A stretch of DNA of 64,000 nt from contig SNVD02013627.1 in NCBI GenBank assembly GCA_013180625.2, positions 496,001-560,000 of the forward strand, read 5' to 3'. The notes beneath the pieces were generated by a model. The model saw only the letters and a program-made list of their open reading frames with translations. It searched no databases and was not told the DNA's origin. Each line of letters starts with the position of its first letter. Within the stretch, counting starts at the first letter, position 1. Below are positions 47,458 to 60,678 of this stretch, one piece after another. Source of the DNA: Boswellia sacra (lineage: Eukaryota; Streptophyta; Magnoliopsida; Sapindales; Burseraceae). Position numbers and translations under genes: made by a program.

Positions 47458-49426
47458 ATACTTACAATCAATATTTGTTACAATTTGAGCTAGCAAAATC
47501 TTATTAAAAATGTAACTTTTCTTATTCATTTTTGTTTTTCCTCTTTCAATGAAAATTTTGTCAACCCAAATTGTAAAGAATTAGTTGTAAGTGGATTATA
47601 GGATTTGTATTGCTCTGAGTAAAAAATAGTAGTTGAAAAAAAACTATTTTTGGTTAATGGAAGTAGATTATTTAATAACATGATTAAGAGCTCTGATACT
47701 ACCCTGCGCTAAGTCCATCGTTTCAATTCGCCTTGCCAAAAGTCAGCAACCAGCCTCAAAATGACTTGGAAATCCGACCCTCCTTGTTTAGGTAGGCAAA
47801 TCCCAAATCCTAGTAGAATAATCCTGTTTATATTTACGACAAGTACGGAAGCAGGCTTAGTAGATTTTAATTTTTCTTTTTTTTAAATTCTGTCTTTCTC
47901 GATCTACTTAACACATCCTGCAATGTAAGACTAGCTCCTGCTATCACGTGCGGGCATGAAATTAATTACTAAAATAAATCTCCACAATAAGCCATCCTTG
48001 TTGACCAACGAGTATGATGCCAATGCCATGCAAATATGTGTAAGGATTTGGTAGCAATTTGGTAGTTTCTTGTTTTTGGAAACCTTTGTCAAATCAGATT
48101 ATTTTTCAAGTAACCGAAGTTTTTAAGTAGTTTCAAAAATGGTTACCGAAAACGTTGTCTGTTATAACTTATGAAATAAGCGATTATCAAGCAACAACAA
48201 CCCTAAACTAATTAAATAAGTTACAAATATAAATTTGTTGAATAGAATGGTGTTTGAATTTCATGAATATCTAACGAGAAATTAAATTATTCTGTTGTTG
48301 CAAAGTTGAAATTTAATGAATTTGTGCTCAATTTTAGTGTTGATTTCTAATCTTCACTCAAGGTTAAGGTTGGGCTTTTATTAAAATAGAAAAAAAAAAG
48401 ATATGAAAACACAGTGATTTTGTTCTTACTAAAACATTTTTTTTTTTTTTGGTAATGACTAAGTTGTTTTTCCTGGTTGACAGAGCCTTATGATGAATCA
48501 ATATACCTGATCTAGGCAGCTTTGCCTATACTATCTTCTTTAAATTTCAGTTTTTGAGGATAAAACAAGTGAAATTAGAGGACATTAAAAAAAGGAAACA
48601 AAAAATGGCTTGAGTTTCCGAAAAGAAAATTTTAAATAAAGAAATTATGATTCTACAATATTACAATTCTACGTGTCATAAAATTAGATGATGAGGTACC
48701 CAAATGCTTATAATCTTAAGCTTAAATCTTGTAAAACACAATCTATTATGTAAACTTCCTCTCACTGGTAATGAAAAAGAAAGATACGTTAGAAGACATA
48801 ACATTTGCCTACATTTACTTCCATATGTATATATGGCATGACCTGTGCCAAATTTGCAGTATTTTATGTACTAGAGTAATTACAAATAACAAACACAGAA
48901 CCTTCATAATGATGACTTACAAATATAACCCTCTACTCCGATCTTAGCCAGGATGAGTAGACGCTAGAGATTGGAAGACTGCTAGTGTGATTTGTCAGAA
49001 TAAATAAAGAGTGTTTCTACAACTTAAAAAGGTCATCAACATATCACAGGCAAACATTCCTTCATTTGCAACATTAACATACTTATTTTTGTGTTGGGCT
49101 GAACGGGCCTCATCCCATGTTAGGCCAGTGCGGCCCGAATTTCCATGACCGCACGTGCCAATTAGTATGCAAATGAAGAAGCATTAGATATTATGGATTA
49201 CTTATGCAAATTCTCCATGTTCTTAAAGCCTGGAGAAGGAACCAGGCATATAAAATTTGTAAAACATTGCTCGGTATTTTTAAACATTGCTCAGTATTTT
49301 TATACATTCCATGTCTATATAAAATTATTTTTAAAAAAATTCACGTGTACACTTTGAACTTACCCTTTTCCATTGACTTGTCCCTCGAACAATCTATAAC
49401 ATTTTAATACACAGCTGACATTCAAA

Positions 49427-51874
49427 CTAGACAGATTTAAGAGTAAAAACACTATATCCGGATATGAGTGAACTCAAGGCTAAGGCCACAAATGCAAGGA
49501 AAGATAATGCAACAGAAGCCCTAGCCATCCGGGGGAACTCATCTTTGCCCCAATTGGATTGCCAGTCATCAATTCGTACAGCAGCCGAAGATGATGCAGA
49601 TATGAGAAGATAAGTTAACATCTGCAATGCAGAACAAGATGTTTAATATTCCACCCAAGTAAGAAAACAGACAAGGCTAGTAAAATCATCTCATTAAAAG
49701 GTGGGAAACAAGCCCCATATACGGCCCCTCTAGGCTCTAGTGGCACTCTACACTTCTGTTGTGGACTTTCAGGCCCCCAGACACTGGAGCCAACCGTTAA
49801 AGTGCACAGGAATATAAGCTAATACAGTGTAATTGGTCATAGCATAGCTTACCAAATAAGATTCCTGAAATGCCTTTCTGTTACCTCAGTAGCTCTCAAG
49901 TCTAAATAAACATGTCTTTTAAAACTGAAAAATGACATGCTTGCTGAACAAGCTTAATTATGTCAAGAGGATGCAGTTGTGTCATTTACGACTCAAATTG
50001 CAGCTTTACTTGTAAGAATTGTGCTACCATCTTGTGAGTGGAGACTTTTGGTTCTAACTTTTACATCCTCTATATTATTGTAAATATTGCTTGAACTTTC
50101 CGCGTTTTGGAAGTTTACAAGTGATACCAAGTAATCTCCAAATTCATTACTTTTAAAAAGCAGGAGAAGGATCTTTCTTCCAAGGCCCAATACAAATCGG
50201 AAAACAGTTTGATAATGCTCTCAAAGAGCATTATCATGCAGAAAGGAAGAAAAAGGTGTCTAAAAGTGATATAAGAACTACGTCGTCCAAGACTCCATTA
50301 TTGTATTAGAAATTCCGCGGGCAACAATGACCCTACATAAACTTAAAAAAATTACATATATTCACTAATTGCGAGTCATCTGCAAACATTTCTATCAATC
50401 AACATTCCAAAATAGGCCTTATGCACCGCCTTTAAATGGAGTGGTCCCATATTGCTCAACCAGAGTTGACGTTTAGCCAACACGGGCCAAGGTTAGGTAT
50501 GGAAATTATTATTATTAAGATAAAACCTCCAATCCAAACAAAAGGACTCACCTGATCCACAGAAAAATCCAAGTAGTACCGGAGATGGTTCCTCAGTTTG
50601 CGTTTTCCGGAGGTCAATTGATAGGCTGTATCATAACCCTGAAACCCAGAATACACAAAAGCTATAACATTCACTGCCATACAATACCTGTAATGCAAAA
50701 CACAGGATTAGATTCAGTAACACAAAAAGACCGATAGATTCATTCACATATGAAGCATCAAAGTTTAGCCTAATAATCAGCTCAATCAACCAGCAGACGG
50801 CAAGGACTCTATGTCAAAGATTCCTCATACAAAGAGCTAAAAATACTTGAAAGAAATTGAGATTTGACCCATGAAAACAGAATGAACCCACAACAAAATT
50901 CAATTAAAACGAAAATATTGCGAGCTTTTCACTAATAACACACAATTAGAGACCATATTCAGAGGTTAGCATCTACCAATAACAAACTTGAACAGCGTAA
51001 GTACCGAGTGAGGAAACACAAACCTGAACTCTTTGTAACGGTAGAAAGAATCAAGCGCCCAACCGCGATCTCTATCAGCAGCCATCACGGAGAAGGAAAC
51101 CAAGCTGAAAACAAACCCAAAAATCCTAGAAGCAAGCAAAGCCCTCTTCACCATACTATCTCTCTTGCTACTCTTCAAGATCGACAAGTTTTTCCTCACA
51201 TATGTCTTCCCACTGCCAGTATTCCCACCACCAGGACGTTCTTGATTGTTGAATTCTTGGGAAGTGATTCCCGCCTTGGGGGTAGCCGTCTCAGCCAAAT
51301 TCGCCGCCGCAGTGGTAATAGTAGTAGTCGGATCCTTAAACGGAGACTTTTTATAATCATAGTCGTCTTCCAGTTCATGTGGTGGGGAATCGGAGGGCGA
51401 CGATTTGAGTGGGGAATCGGAGGGTGGCAATTTGGGTTTGGAGTATTGGTGGGGTAGAGGCGTTGGAGTTGGAGCGGGTAGTTTGGGTGGTGAGCTTGGT
51501 TTTGCATGTCGCAACTCTGCTTGACGTGGCGGAGAGAAGGTTTTTTTTGGTGGTGGGTTTTGTGGTTCTTCCGGTTCTTGTTCTTGTTCTCTTTCTTCTC
51601 GTTCTTGTTCTCGTTTCTCTACTTGTTTCTTCGATTCTTCTGGTTCTTGTACTTGTTCTTGTATCTTCATTTCTTGTTGTTCTGGTTCTTTTGCTTCTTC
51701 TTGTTTCTTCATTTCTTCTTGTTCTGGCTCTTTTGCTTGCCCTTGTTTCTTCGTTTCTTGTTGTTCTTGTTCGTTTTCTTGTTTCCCCATTTCTTGTTGC
51801 TCTTGCACGTTTTCTTGTTTCTCCATTTCTTGTAGTTCTTTTACTTGATCTTGTTTCTCTATTTGTTTCTCCAT
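49427..51874 (-). CDS. CASP-like protein 4A (CASPL4A), four-span membrane protein
   Basis: Three exons (51024-51874, 50552-50687, 49427-49621) give 393 residues. The C-terminal 150 residues are the CASP/CASPL domain. Four transmembrane helices lie at about 245-265, 285-305, 322-344 and 364-388, with the conserved Arg in helix 1 (Arg250, LLASRIFGF) and the acidic-rich LDFSVDQ start of helix 3. Family members sit in the plasma membrane; true CASPs scaffold the Casparian strip, while the role of subfamily 4 is unclear. Residues 1-105 are an unusually long Glu/Gln/Lys repeat (units like EMEKQENVQEQQ and EEMKKQEEAKEPEQ), predicted charged and coiled or disordered. A Pro-rich stretch follows, to about 185, as in other CASPL4A. 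The repeat makes the opposite strand and a second minus frame look open; those are shadows. A CACGTG lies about 200 bases upstream of the start (52073-52078). Confidence 0.92.
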
Positions 51875-53255
51875 GGTAAGTGGAGAGTGTTGTCAAGTGA
51901 GAAGAGAGGGAGACTCAACAGAGTTGGCGTTAACATGGGCAATGGGTTTTCCCAGATGGGTAGTTTCTGATCTCCTCCTGTTACTTGCACAAGTGTAAAA
52001 CACAAATGCCTACTTACAACGCTGATGTTCTCTTGTCTCCCTTGGAATAAAGAGCAAACGCTAGTGGGCTGTCACGTGATAAGCAAATTATTTAATTAGT
52101 TATATTATATAATGTTCAAAATCAAAAGTTACTAGCAAAATACAGTAAGATACCTGAACTGAATCTGAATAAACTTTTTTATTTCAATTTTTAAAATAAT
52201 TGATTAGGTTAATCTTCCAATAAATAAAGCAGCGCTTCTAAAATATATTAGGGGTTTACCTTCCCTTGGAGTTCTTTTTCTCCAGTGTAAGGTTCAAAAT
52301 TCCTCACGAGTCATGACAGGAGTTACGTTCGTGCTTTTTTTTTTCATCCGCATGCATGGAATTCCAATTGGAAACTCCCCTCTCACCGCGTCCACCAAAA
52401 TAAGAATAAACAATATTCACTTTGCTTTCCTAAAAGTTGAAGATGCTACTCCTTTGCATCTCTTCTCTTTCCTCTCCACTTCGAGATCCATTCAGCAGCA
52501 CTTTCTCTATCCAAAATCTGTGCAAAGTTTTTGTTTTAAAAATAAATAAACAAATAAACTCTTTCCAATATATATATTTTTCATTTGATTACACTTACAA
52601 AGGAAAAAAGAACCCATGAACATTTTACTCCTATAAAGGAAAAAGCAAATTTTAATCTTCTCAAATAAACTCTTTTCAGGCTTTTATATATGATTAACTC
52701 TCAAATTTATATTTAAAAAAAAAGTTAACGTATAATTCTTCATTATAAAAAATTTGCTTCTTATAATTAACAATTAAAAACGCTTATTCATTTATTCAGT
52801 CAAATAATTAACAATTTTTTCATAGAGGCACTCTTAATTCTACAACCATAAACTAAATTTCATAGCTTTCATAAGCTGCTCTTCATCTTAAATCCAAAAA
52901 GCTTTCAGGGTCCGGCATCAATTACAGATTATCCGATATATAATTAAAGTACCATTCTATTTTCTTATTTCTAATCCAAAGACCATTCTTGTAAACTGAT
53001 TGGCTATCAGAGCATACAACAAAGGAGGATTATGTTTTCGAGCTGCGCCACCCATCTTTACAAAAGCAAAAAGTGGTACTAACGTAGTTAACTATGGTCC
53101 AGGTGAAGAACAAATAGTACATTGCAGAATATATAGCTATCAAAAGTCACTAATCTTTTTACAGTCATATCCTATGCAATGATAAATATGTTGGATATTA
53201 AGAAATAGCATAGTGTGCCTTGAAAATTACAAAACCTTCTAAAGAAGAATTCTGC
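51875..53255. other. Intergenic region between CASPL4A and ERA1
   Basis: CASPL4A promoter side, with a G-box (CACGTG, 52073-52078). This is followed by AT-rich spacer and the 3' UTR side of the farnesyltransferase gene. Open frames at 52313-52619 and 53000-53182 are unsupported. Confidence 0.55.
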
Positions 53256-56200
53256 TTAGGACCTTGTGAAAAATTCATGTGCTCCACGGTACCGATCCAA
53301 TACAATGTTGAAGATGGGATTAATGGGTTCCAGAAGATTAGAATACGGACCCAAGACAGCTCGGGGCAATGGTGAAGAATCTTCATCCTTCAACCAGCAA
53401 TACTGACAGACTGCAAGGCCACTTAAACAGTAACATGTGTGATAATAGTCTCTACCCTTTCTAGGTTTGTCCTTGAGTCCGCCCCCAGGGTCCTGCATTG
53501 CCAACATATTTTAAAAAATAAATCCTCGAAACAGACTAGATTATATATTAAGAGGACAATTAAGCAAAATGTCATATACGAATGCAAAACTATTTATTGC
53601 AATGACTGCTCAAGCGAAATGATATGTCAAAATTTCCATCGAATTTTATAAGTCTCCTCCCAATCTAACCGAACAAAATGCAAAGTTGACAGTATAATAA
53701 CCTCAAAACTACTTCCAAAATTGCTGAAGCATGCTCTTCTGGTTCAGTTCAGCAAAAACAATACTTTTAACACAAGCCTGCTAAATGTTTCAATTGATGA
53801 ATCAACCCCAAGCAAACATGAGCTTGGTTGAGACGACAATGATTTGTTAAAAATAGTCTCAACCATTTTGTCTTTTTTTTTCTGTTTTCTTTTTTTCTTT
53901 ACATAAGTATTAGGAAAAGCAATCCCTTGGTGGAAACAGAAAATATCTTCTGTTAACATGGAGTTGAAAGTTGGAAGATAGAGACCAAAAAATAAAAAAT
54001 AAAAACCTTCCAGTTTTTCTTCTCTAAGAAAAGAGGAAGGAGTGGAGGAGGCAAAATGAAAAAGAAGCTGAGACCTCAAACATGATTTCAGAACTGAAAA
54101 ACATTTTTCAAAAAAAAAAAAAAATCAAGGCAATGAGGAGATCTAAAATAATATATAACTGTCAAATCAAGTCATCCATATGTAGAACTATCTTTCAAAT
54201 CTGAACCTGACAGCACAAAAGTATGTATCTCTGCAATGCAATGCTGTGAAAAAGAGGTTCTCTTTCTGCATGCCCCTCAGTGGAAATATATCCAACATTT
54301 TCAAAGTTAAATGGATTTGAAGCATTCTGTGAGCCTGTAAAAAAGTATAAATAAATATCTAACTATCTCAAAAACTAGCGAATCAAAACCATCCTACACA
54401 CTTCCAAGTAAACTTACCTCCACATTCCAAATGAGAAGTTTCATCACCCTGAGATGAAGTATCATCAGAATTTTCTTCATCTTCTGATATACCTGATACT
54501 GCAGTACCATGCAGACTATCTAAAGCACAGGCTGCTTCTCCAGAATCCAATATTGTTTGTCTTTCTCCTATAATTGAATGAAACCTTTGTAATAATGCAA
54601 ATATGCCACCCTGTGCAACTTACTTTGTTTTAGTCTACTATACATTAAAATAACAATGAATAACAAAAAAATAATTGAGAATATAATCACCTGCCAGAAT
54701 GAATAACAACCATCAACCAGTTTATTGGTTCTCCCTTGAAATCCACCTTCCACCCCTTGTCGAAATACAACCCAATCCTATATATCAAATTCAGGAAAAT
54801 GAATATTAAGAGTAAGTCTCACAAAAATATTCAAAAGAATCAAAACAACAAAAAGGTATGCCTAATGGATAAAAATAAGTAATAGTGAAAAAGGTAACAT
54901 TATCTCACAATTAAGGTAGCCAAATCCAAACGATTAACTTCATCAATCAGAATCATAGTAGCCAATCCACAAAACGTATAGCTGAGGATCATCAATCAAA
55001 TCTGTTAATGGCTTTGACTAAGAAGAAAGGGCTAGGCCGCATAGAGAAAGATATTTGTATGTAAAAAGGGTGAAAGGACAAAAAGTAAACAGATCATGTA
55101 GAAATTGCAATCTGCTGAACCAACAATGGGAATGAAGAAAAAAAGACAGATTTTAGGGTGAAACATACCCACCATGAGCTTCAGAACCAGGTTCCCCAGC
55201 AATGCCACCTTCATAGGTCTGACAGCTGCACAAAAATGTCATACAATAGAATTTGTTTACTTTCATAGATAAAACACTGCCAATTTTACTTTCATAGATA
55301 AAACACTGCCAATCAGATGGCTTTACTGTGAAAGTTGACCGATTAAATAAATTTATGTTAAAGGCCACTTCAAACTGACCTTAAGATGTAATTTCCAACA
55401 TTGCGAACCAGGTCATCATCTAAAATGTTCAGGATACTTGCAACCTGATTATAACAAGATAGTAATTGCAAGGATAAGCAAGCCTTAAGAGGATGTTAAA
55501 AGTAGTCTACAAAAGAAAATTCATATTACATATATGCAACCCATAAAAAAATCAAGACGCCTAACTCGATCAAACAATCGTGATAAATGGTAAGCCGTAA
55601 TACCTTAAATCAAGTCATATAAAGAGTAATTATAAAAGTCCAAACTAAAAACATATAAAAATATTCATGACCAATTTATCAACAAGACTACGAAAGAAAG
55701 TGGTAGGAACGCATAAGTCAACATTGGCCTCCCTGCCATACTTCTGAAGTTATCTTCTCCACAACCAGTTTGGCAAGAATAACACATTGACAATTTCACC
55801 CATATCCTTAATATGATATTTAAGCCAGACTAAGCTACGTGGTATATAATACAATAAAAGCAAGGGCTAAGGTAATGCTCTAATTCATGCAAAATACATA
55901 TCTTCAAGAGTCAACACGCACAGAGAGAGAAAGAGGTCGCTAACTTACTGAAATAGCAGTATAGCACGCTCGAACATCGATTTCACCTTCATCATGCATC
56001 CTAAAGAAAAGCAATTGGTGTACTAAGTTGCAGCCCAAAAAAAAAATACATAAATAAAAGATCATGACATCTGGTAAAGTAGTTTCTCAATTCAAAATAT
56101 GAAAAATGATGTAAAACCTGAAGGCCCCACTTGGGTCTTTCATGCGCCGTAAAAATGTGTGCATTTTACCCCTGGAAAGTATTTCAGAGAGATCATGTCA

Positions 56201-57880
56201 AATGTCTTTAAAAGGCTCAGAAATGTATTGTTGCAGAAGAATGATCTCAAAGAAGCTAAAATTCACCTATCAATTGATGATAAAGATTTATCACTACCCA
56301 AAGTAATCAGTGCATTGACAGCAGCATAAGTTGTTGCAAGATGAGGCATCTGAAAGAATATATCAGTCAGTGACTGAGAGAAAGAGAGAGAGAGAGATGG
56401 AGGGAGAACTATCTTTATTTATCCACTAACCAGAGGACTTCGGTTATCTCATCATGGGTTAAAGTTTGGAGGATATCATGAGACAAACAATCAAGGGAAA
56501 GGCAAATGAAAGAAATTTCATAGGTCAAGTAGGAATAGGCATCAGTTCAATTTATTGCAAATATTCTTTGTAGTAACTTGGAAAATATTTCATAAAAAGT
56601 GACCAAGTAACTATGCCAATCAGTGGATCATATGCTTGCCTGTCCAGGTCCGCCACCATATCCACCATCTGGGTCCTGTCAATGTAAGAAAAAACAGAAA
56701 TGGTCATTATAAACTGAAAATACAAAAAGATCAAAGCAAAATAACATTGACAAAGTCAATTTAAAACTCATACCTGGCAACGACTAAGAAAGTCAATGGT
56801 CCTATTTTCCAATACAGGATCAACAGGCTGCCCAAGCAAAGCAATTGAATGGAGGATCCAGTAGCAAAGCCAAGGTCGACTGGATAAAACAAAATAACAC
56901 ACAACAAATAAAAAAGACAATGAATTGTAGCATGTATCTAACTTGTGGGCAAAATACGCATCTATGGAAAAAACCAAATGTCCTGCACAGCATTCAAGGA
57001 TACGACATTTCATTTTCAAAAATTATAGTTTCCAACAAAATGGACTTATGTCCATGTGACATATACAAACAACAAAGTCCTTCCCTCTGGAATTAGTAAA
57101 TGGAGCGAAATCAGTCTGGCAATGCCATCGAAACTCGTCACAACCATTTCATTCATTAACAGGATCAAGGACAGCTATAAAAACAACTAAACATACCTTC
57201 ATATATTTTCTAGTTTTACTTCATTATATTACATTAGTTTTTGAGTAGTAGGTTATATACAAGCTAAAATTTGTTTACATATACGATTTGTAGGAGCAGT
57301 TTCAGACTTTAGTATAAGTAAATTCTTTCATTTCCTTGACTATTACAAGCCATTTGCCCAGAATCTTATCAAATTTAATCAATTTCAGAAGCATATATAC
57401 ATTCCAGCCTACGTTGCACTAACAACAACTCTTAAAATTCTATTAAAAATTTGAACCAGCTGATATCTTCAATTCAATTCCTTAAGTTCAATCAACGAAG
57501 AAAGTAACTATTGGTGAGTCAAAAACAATTAAAAAATTGAATACACAATTAGAATAACAACATTCAATCCTCAAATTTGCAGGAGATAAACGTACTTAGC
57601 GTCCAAGACGCAGAAGGACGGACCAAGTTGCTGCAGGCCTCTGAGTAAGTACTCAATATGATTGTCACGTTGAAGCTCCATCCTGCATAACTCCAACTTC
57701 AAATCATCAAAAAAAAATTTAAAGAAGTTGAAATGAAATCCTACTCTAGGGTTTATCTAATTACATTAAACGTTGAGTTTTGGGAGGAACGCTGGCGTAG
57801 GTCTCGTAAAGCATTTTAACATCGTTGAGAACCATCGATTGCTCGCGCTGCGACACCGTTTCGCTGGAGGAGGAGTCCAT
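53256..57880 (-). CDS. ERA1: Protein farnesyltransferase beta subunit
   Basis: Fourteen exons give 457 residues: 57765-57880, 57596-57682, 56774-56879, 56640-56675, 56267-56349, 56118-56171, 55949-56000, 55380-55444, 55169-55225, 54909-54981, 54691-54777, 54418-54610, 54207-54334 and 53256-53492. With the shared alpha subunit, it attaches farnesyl to CaaX-box Cys. In Arabidopsis its loss causes ABA hypersensitivity. The prenyltransferase alpha-alpha barrel repeats are visible (DPDGGYGGGPGQMPHLATTY, CQTYEGGIAGEPGSEAHGG, GVEGGFQGRTNKLVDGCYSF). The zinc ligands are Asp265 and Cys267 (VDGCYSFW) and His397 (RDYYHTCYC). An acidic insert of about 70 residues (roughly 295-365) before LFHSIALQRYILLC is characteristic of plant FTB. 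Intron 4, after GGPGQ, has a GC donor (CAG/GCAAGC). Intron 8 contains a 29-bp tandem duplication. All phases agree. Confidence 0.96.
55256..55313. repeat. 29-bp tandem duplication in an ERA1 intron
   Basis: TTTACTTTCATAGATAAAAC plus CACTGCCAAT occurs twice in a row (55256-55284, 55285-55313), inside the intron between exons 55169-55225 and 55380-55444. Confidence 0.93.
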
Positions 57881-60060
57881 TTAGTAATTGTTTGTCACGG
57901 ACACAGTATTGGTCTGAGTCTGTGATAAAATAACTTATGCTAAGAAGCCTGGCAAAGAGTGCAGTCTCAGTCTGAGACTCGAGTACAGAAGTTGAATCAA
58001 TGCTTCACCGGTTAGCGTATTCGCTTGCTCACCCGCTGGCCACAGTCCCTACCCTCTGTTAGGGCCACCTGTTGGTTTCTTTTTTAATCTCAAAATAAAA
58101 AATTAAAATATAATCACAATTTTATGGGGATTTCATGGGCTACTGGGAAAGGAAAATGCTACGGTAACCTGAGAAGAGTATCGTACCTCAAAGCAAATGT
58201 ACCGTAGGATGACCCGGCGTATCAAGTCCAACTACATTCAACAATTAAAGATTAAATGTAACTTGTATAACGAGAGATCAACTATCCCATAACAGTCGTC
58301 AAATGTTTAAATTCAACCGTCCAAAAATGGTATCAAATACTTGCATACAATATCAAGGAACTCCCGAGCTTAACTCTAGAAATATTAATTATTTATTATT
58401 TTTGTTTATTAAATAAGATAACTTTTTTATCTACTTTTTTATTTTAGAATATAATTTCATATCAGTTTGTTTATAAAGTTTTTGGTAGATAATTTTTTCT
58501 TAAAAAAACTTATTATAATTTTTAGTAAAAACCTTTGAGATTTAGTCAAACAAATAGAATTAAAGTTTAATTGAGCTAACATTAACACTATTGGATTTAA
58601 CAAAATGATGAGAGTCATGAGACTATTTACACCTATAAGAATACTCTCTCCACCTAATTTATTTAGTACAATTGTTAAATTTAAAAATTTAATTTCTGAA
58701 TATACCCTTAGTAATCGACTTCAATTATTATTTTTTTCTTTCTCAATACACTCGTAAAAGGCCTAAATTCACAATTAGCCTTTTTAAGCCGTAAAATTTC
58801 AAATCAATTTGAATTCCATCTGGAAACTCTCTTAAAATGTTTGAAATCGTCACGCAAATTTAATCAATAACGCAATTTTTTTTCGTAAAACTGGAGTCAT
58901 TAGATTAAATGGTCACATTATCTATACCCAAAAAAATACTTTATAGTTTATATTTCTTAATACATAAATAAATAAAATTTGAAGATAAATTACTGTCCTA
59001 TGCACGTTTTATAATATCAAAATTGCCCTTCTATATCATTAAATCTCCTGCATTTTATGGTTACATTTTTAGTGTTTTTGAATCATACTCTTTTGAAAAC
59101 AATGCATTATTAAGCTTGTACACTAACCTTAGTGACATACATTTTACGACATATCTAAATCAAAATGAAAACAAAGGAATGAAAATTATTCAAATAGAAT
59201 GATTTTATCATCTGCTAAACTTGAAGCTATTATCACCACTGTCTAGAAGCAAATAAAACCCTCATTACATCACCTAAAATCCATGCAAATTTTTACGTTC
59301 CAATAAAAGTAATACATTTAATAAATAATGTATTCAGGTTTCAGTCTCACCCTTGGCCTTTTGGAGAAGAAAAGGCAGGGAAGAAGATGTCTTACGTGCA
59401 ACTTTTCTTTCTGCCTCTGCCCTTAATGCGGTACTCTTGGGAGCTGAAGGCAAAATCTCGAACCCTATCCGTAATCATGAAGGTAGGCAAATAGCGAACA
59501 GCTTCAAAAATAAAATATTTTTTCTTTTTTTCTTGATTTGAGAAAGTAGAATAATAATAATACACAAATTTGATTTCAAAATAGATAAATTTTTTTACCT
59601 CAATTTCTTATTTTGATTTAAGAAACTTCAATTTTTCTTATTGGATATCATACACGCAAACTCGAAGACAACTCAGTGTAATCTAGTGGCTAAACTATTA
59701 TGAACTATATATCTAACCAAATATATCCCAAACATCAAGCTTTGCCATTTGAACTAACACCTCCAGGGCAAGAACCTTCAATGAAAATACTAGATTATTT
59801 TAACATATTATAGATAAATTTCATTAAAAAAAAATGTGTTCTAAGGTTTTTTTTTTTTTTTTCCTTTCTTTCAAATAGCCTGCTCTAAAACAAACCAAAA
59901 CTTTAGGAGCACTTTTCTCTTCTGTATGCTTATCTATTTCAATATCATCACGTCATCTATCCCATGCTTGTCAATTTCTTATCATCCACATTACAGGTCA
60001 TCGAGTAGAAAGAACCGATCACAAAATAAATTTTTAACCCAAGTTGTTAAGTAACGTAAG
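57881..60060. other. Intergenic region between ERA1 and the LTR retrotransposon
   Basis: ERA1 promoter, then AT-rich spacer. The only coding-like stretch is 59345-59482 on +, 138 bases open between an AG and a GT with protein-like composition. It has no ATG and no recognised family. Nothing else is supported. Confidence 0.5.
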
Positions 60061-60664
60061 TGTCACGCCCCGCGCGACGTGAGCAAGGGTTTGCACCAAG
60101 CTTGCGTAGAAACGCACCAAAGAATAGAAGCATATTACGGCCCATCCAATTTGCTTATTAGAGTGGTCCAAAATATGCACAAAGGTTTGGCCTTGTTTCT
60201 AGAAAGCCTACAAGCCTAAGCCCATTTTTTAAAAACTCTAAGCAAGTCAAATATGTACAACTATCACATGTAAATATACATTGTCAAAGGTAGTTCACCT
60301 ACCACACCTAATTTAGGTAGGACTTATTTATAACCATTGGATGTATTGAATCCTAGCCATTCATTTGGGAGGTGGATTAGTATAAATACCCCTCCAAGTC
60401 TCATTTGTAAGCATCCAAGCTAATCTAAGCAATTACAATACAAAGCATTGTAAGTAAGTATTCGTGTAATACAAAGCTCTTTTGCATTTGCAACACTTGC
60501 CTCTAAGTTTCTTCTCTTCTCTTGTTGCCTCTAAAGCTCTTTAGCTCAACGGTCCTAACTTCTCCTTGAGCGGGAAGCAAACTTCAAGGCTTACTTAGCA
60601 ACTTTCGGGTTCAAGTTGCCTAAGTGCCGCACGAGCAGCTGCGCAAAACTCTAAGCTCGTGACA
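60061..60664 (+). repeat. 5' LTR
   Basis: Starts TGTCACGCCCCGCGCGACGT and ends AAGCTCGTGACA. It contains a TATAAATA at 60381-60388, the likely promoter of the element. It pairs with 62691-63295. Confidence 0.95.
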
Positions 60665-60666
60665 GT

Positions 60667-60678
60667 TGGTATCAGAGC
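60667..60678 (+). other. Primer-binding site (tRNA-iMet type)
   Basis: TGGTATCAGAGC, complementary to the 3' end of plant initiator methionine tRNA, two bases after the 5' LTR. It directly precedes the ATG at 60679. Confidence 0.93.

Larger units (their letters stand above)
41252..49426. other. Gene-poor region between exonuclease-like gene and CASP-like gene
   Basis: About 8.2 kb without a recognisable gene. It holds the 3' flank of the exonuclease-like gene and its second copy 2.7 kb further on, a Tourist-like MITE, an AT microsatellite (43382-43405), a larger inverted-end element (46228-47099) and a 110-bp-period tandem repeat (47249-47457). Open frames at 43425-43619 and 43664-43867 match nothing. 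A 30-codon hydrophobic frame at 43235-43327 is likewise unassigned. The last 200 bases are the CASP-like 3' UTR. Confidence 0.55.

Noticed and set aside
47680..47830. Sequence resembling a primer-binding site or SINE A box (GGTAGTATCAGAGCTC on minus)
   Set aside because: No LTRs flank it, no B box follows, and no tRNA fold can be drawn.
51196..51896. Long open frames on the plus strand (51409-51879) and in another minus frame (51375-51896)
   Set aside because: They are shadows of the Glu/Gln/Lys-coding repeat of CASPL4A and read as Leu/Phe/Val-rich or Arg/Thr-rich low complexity.
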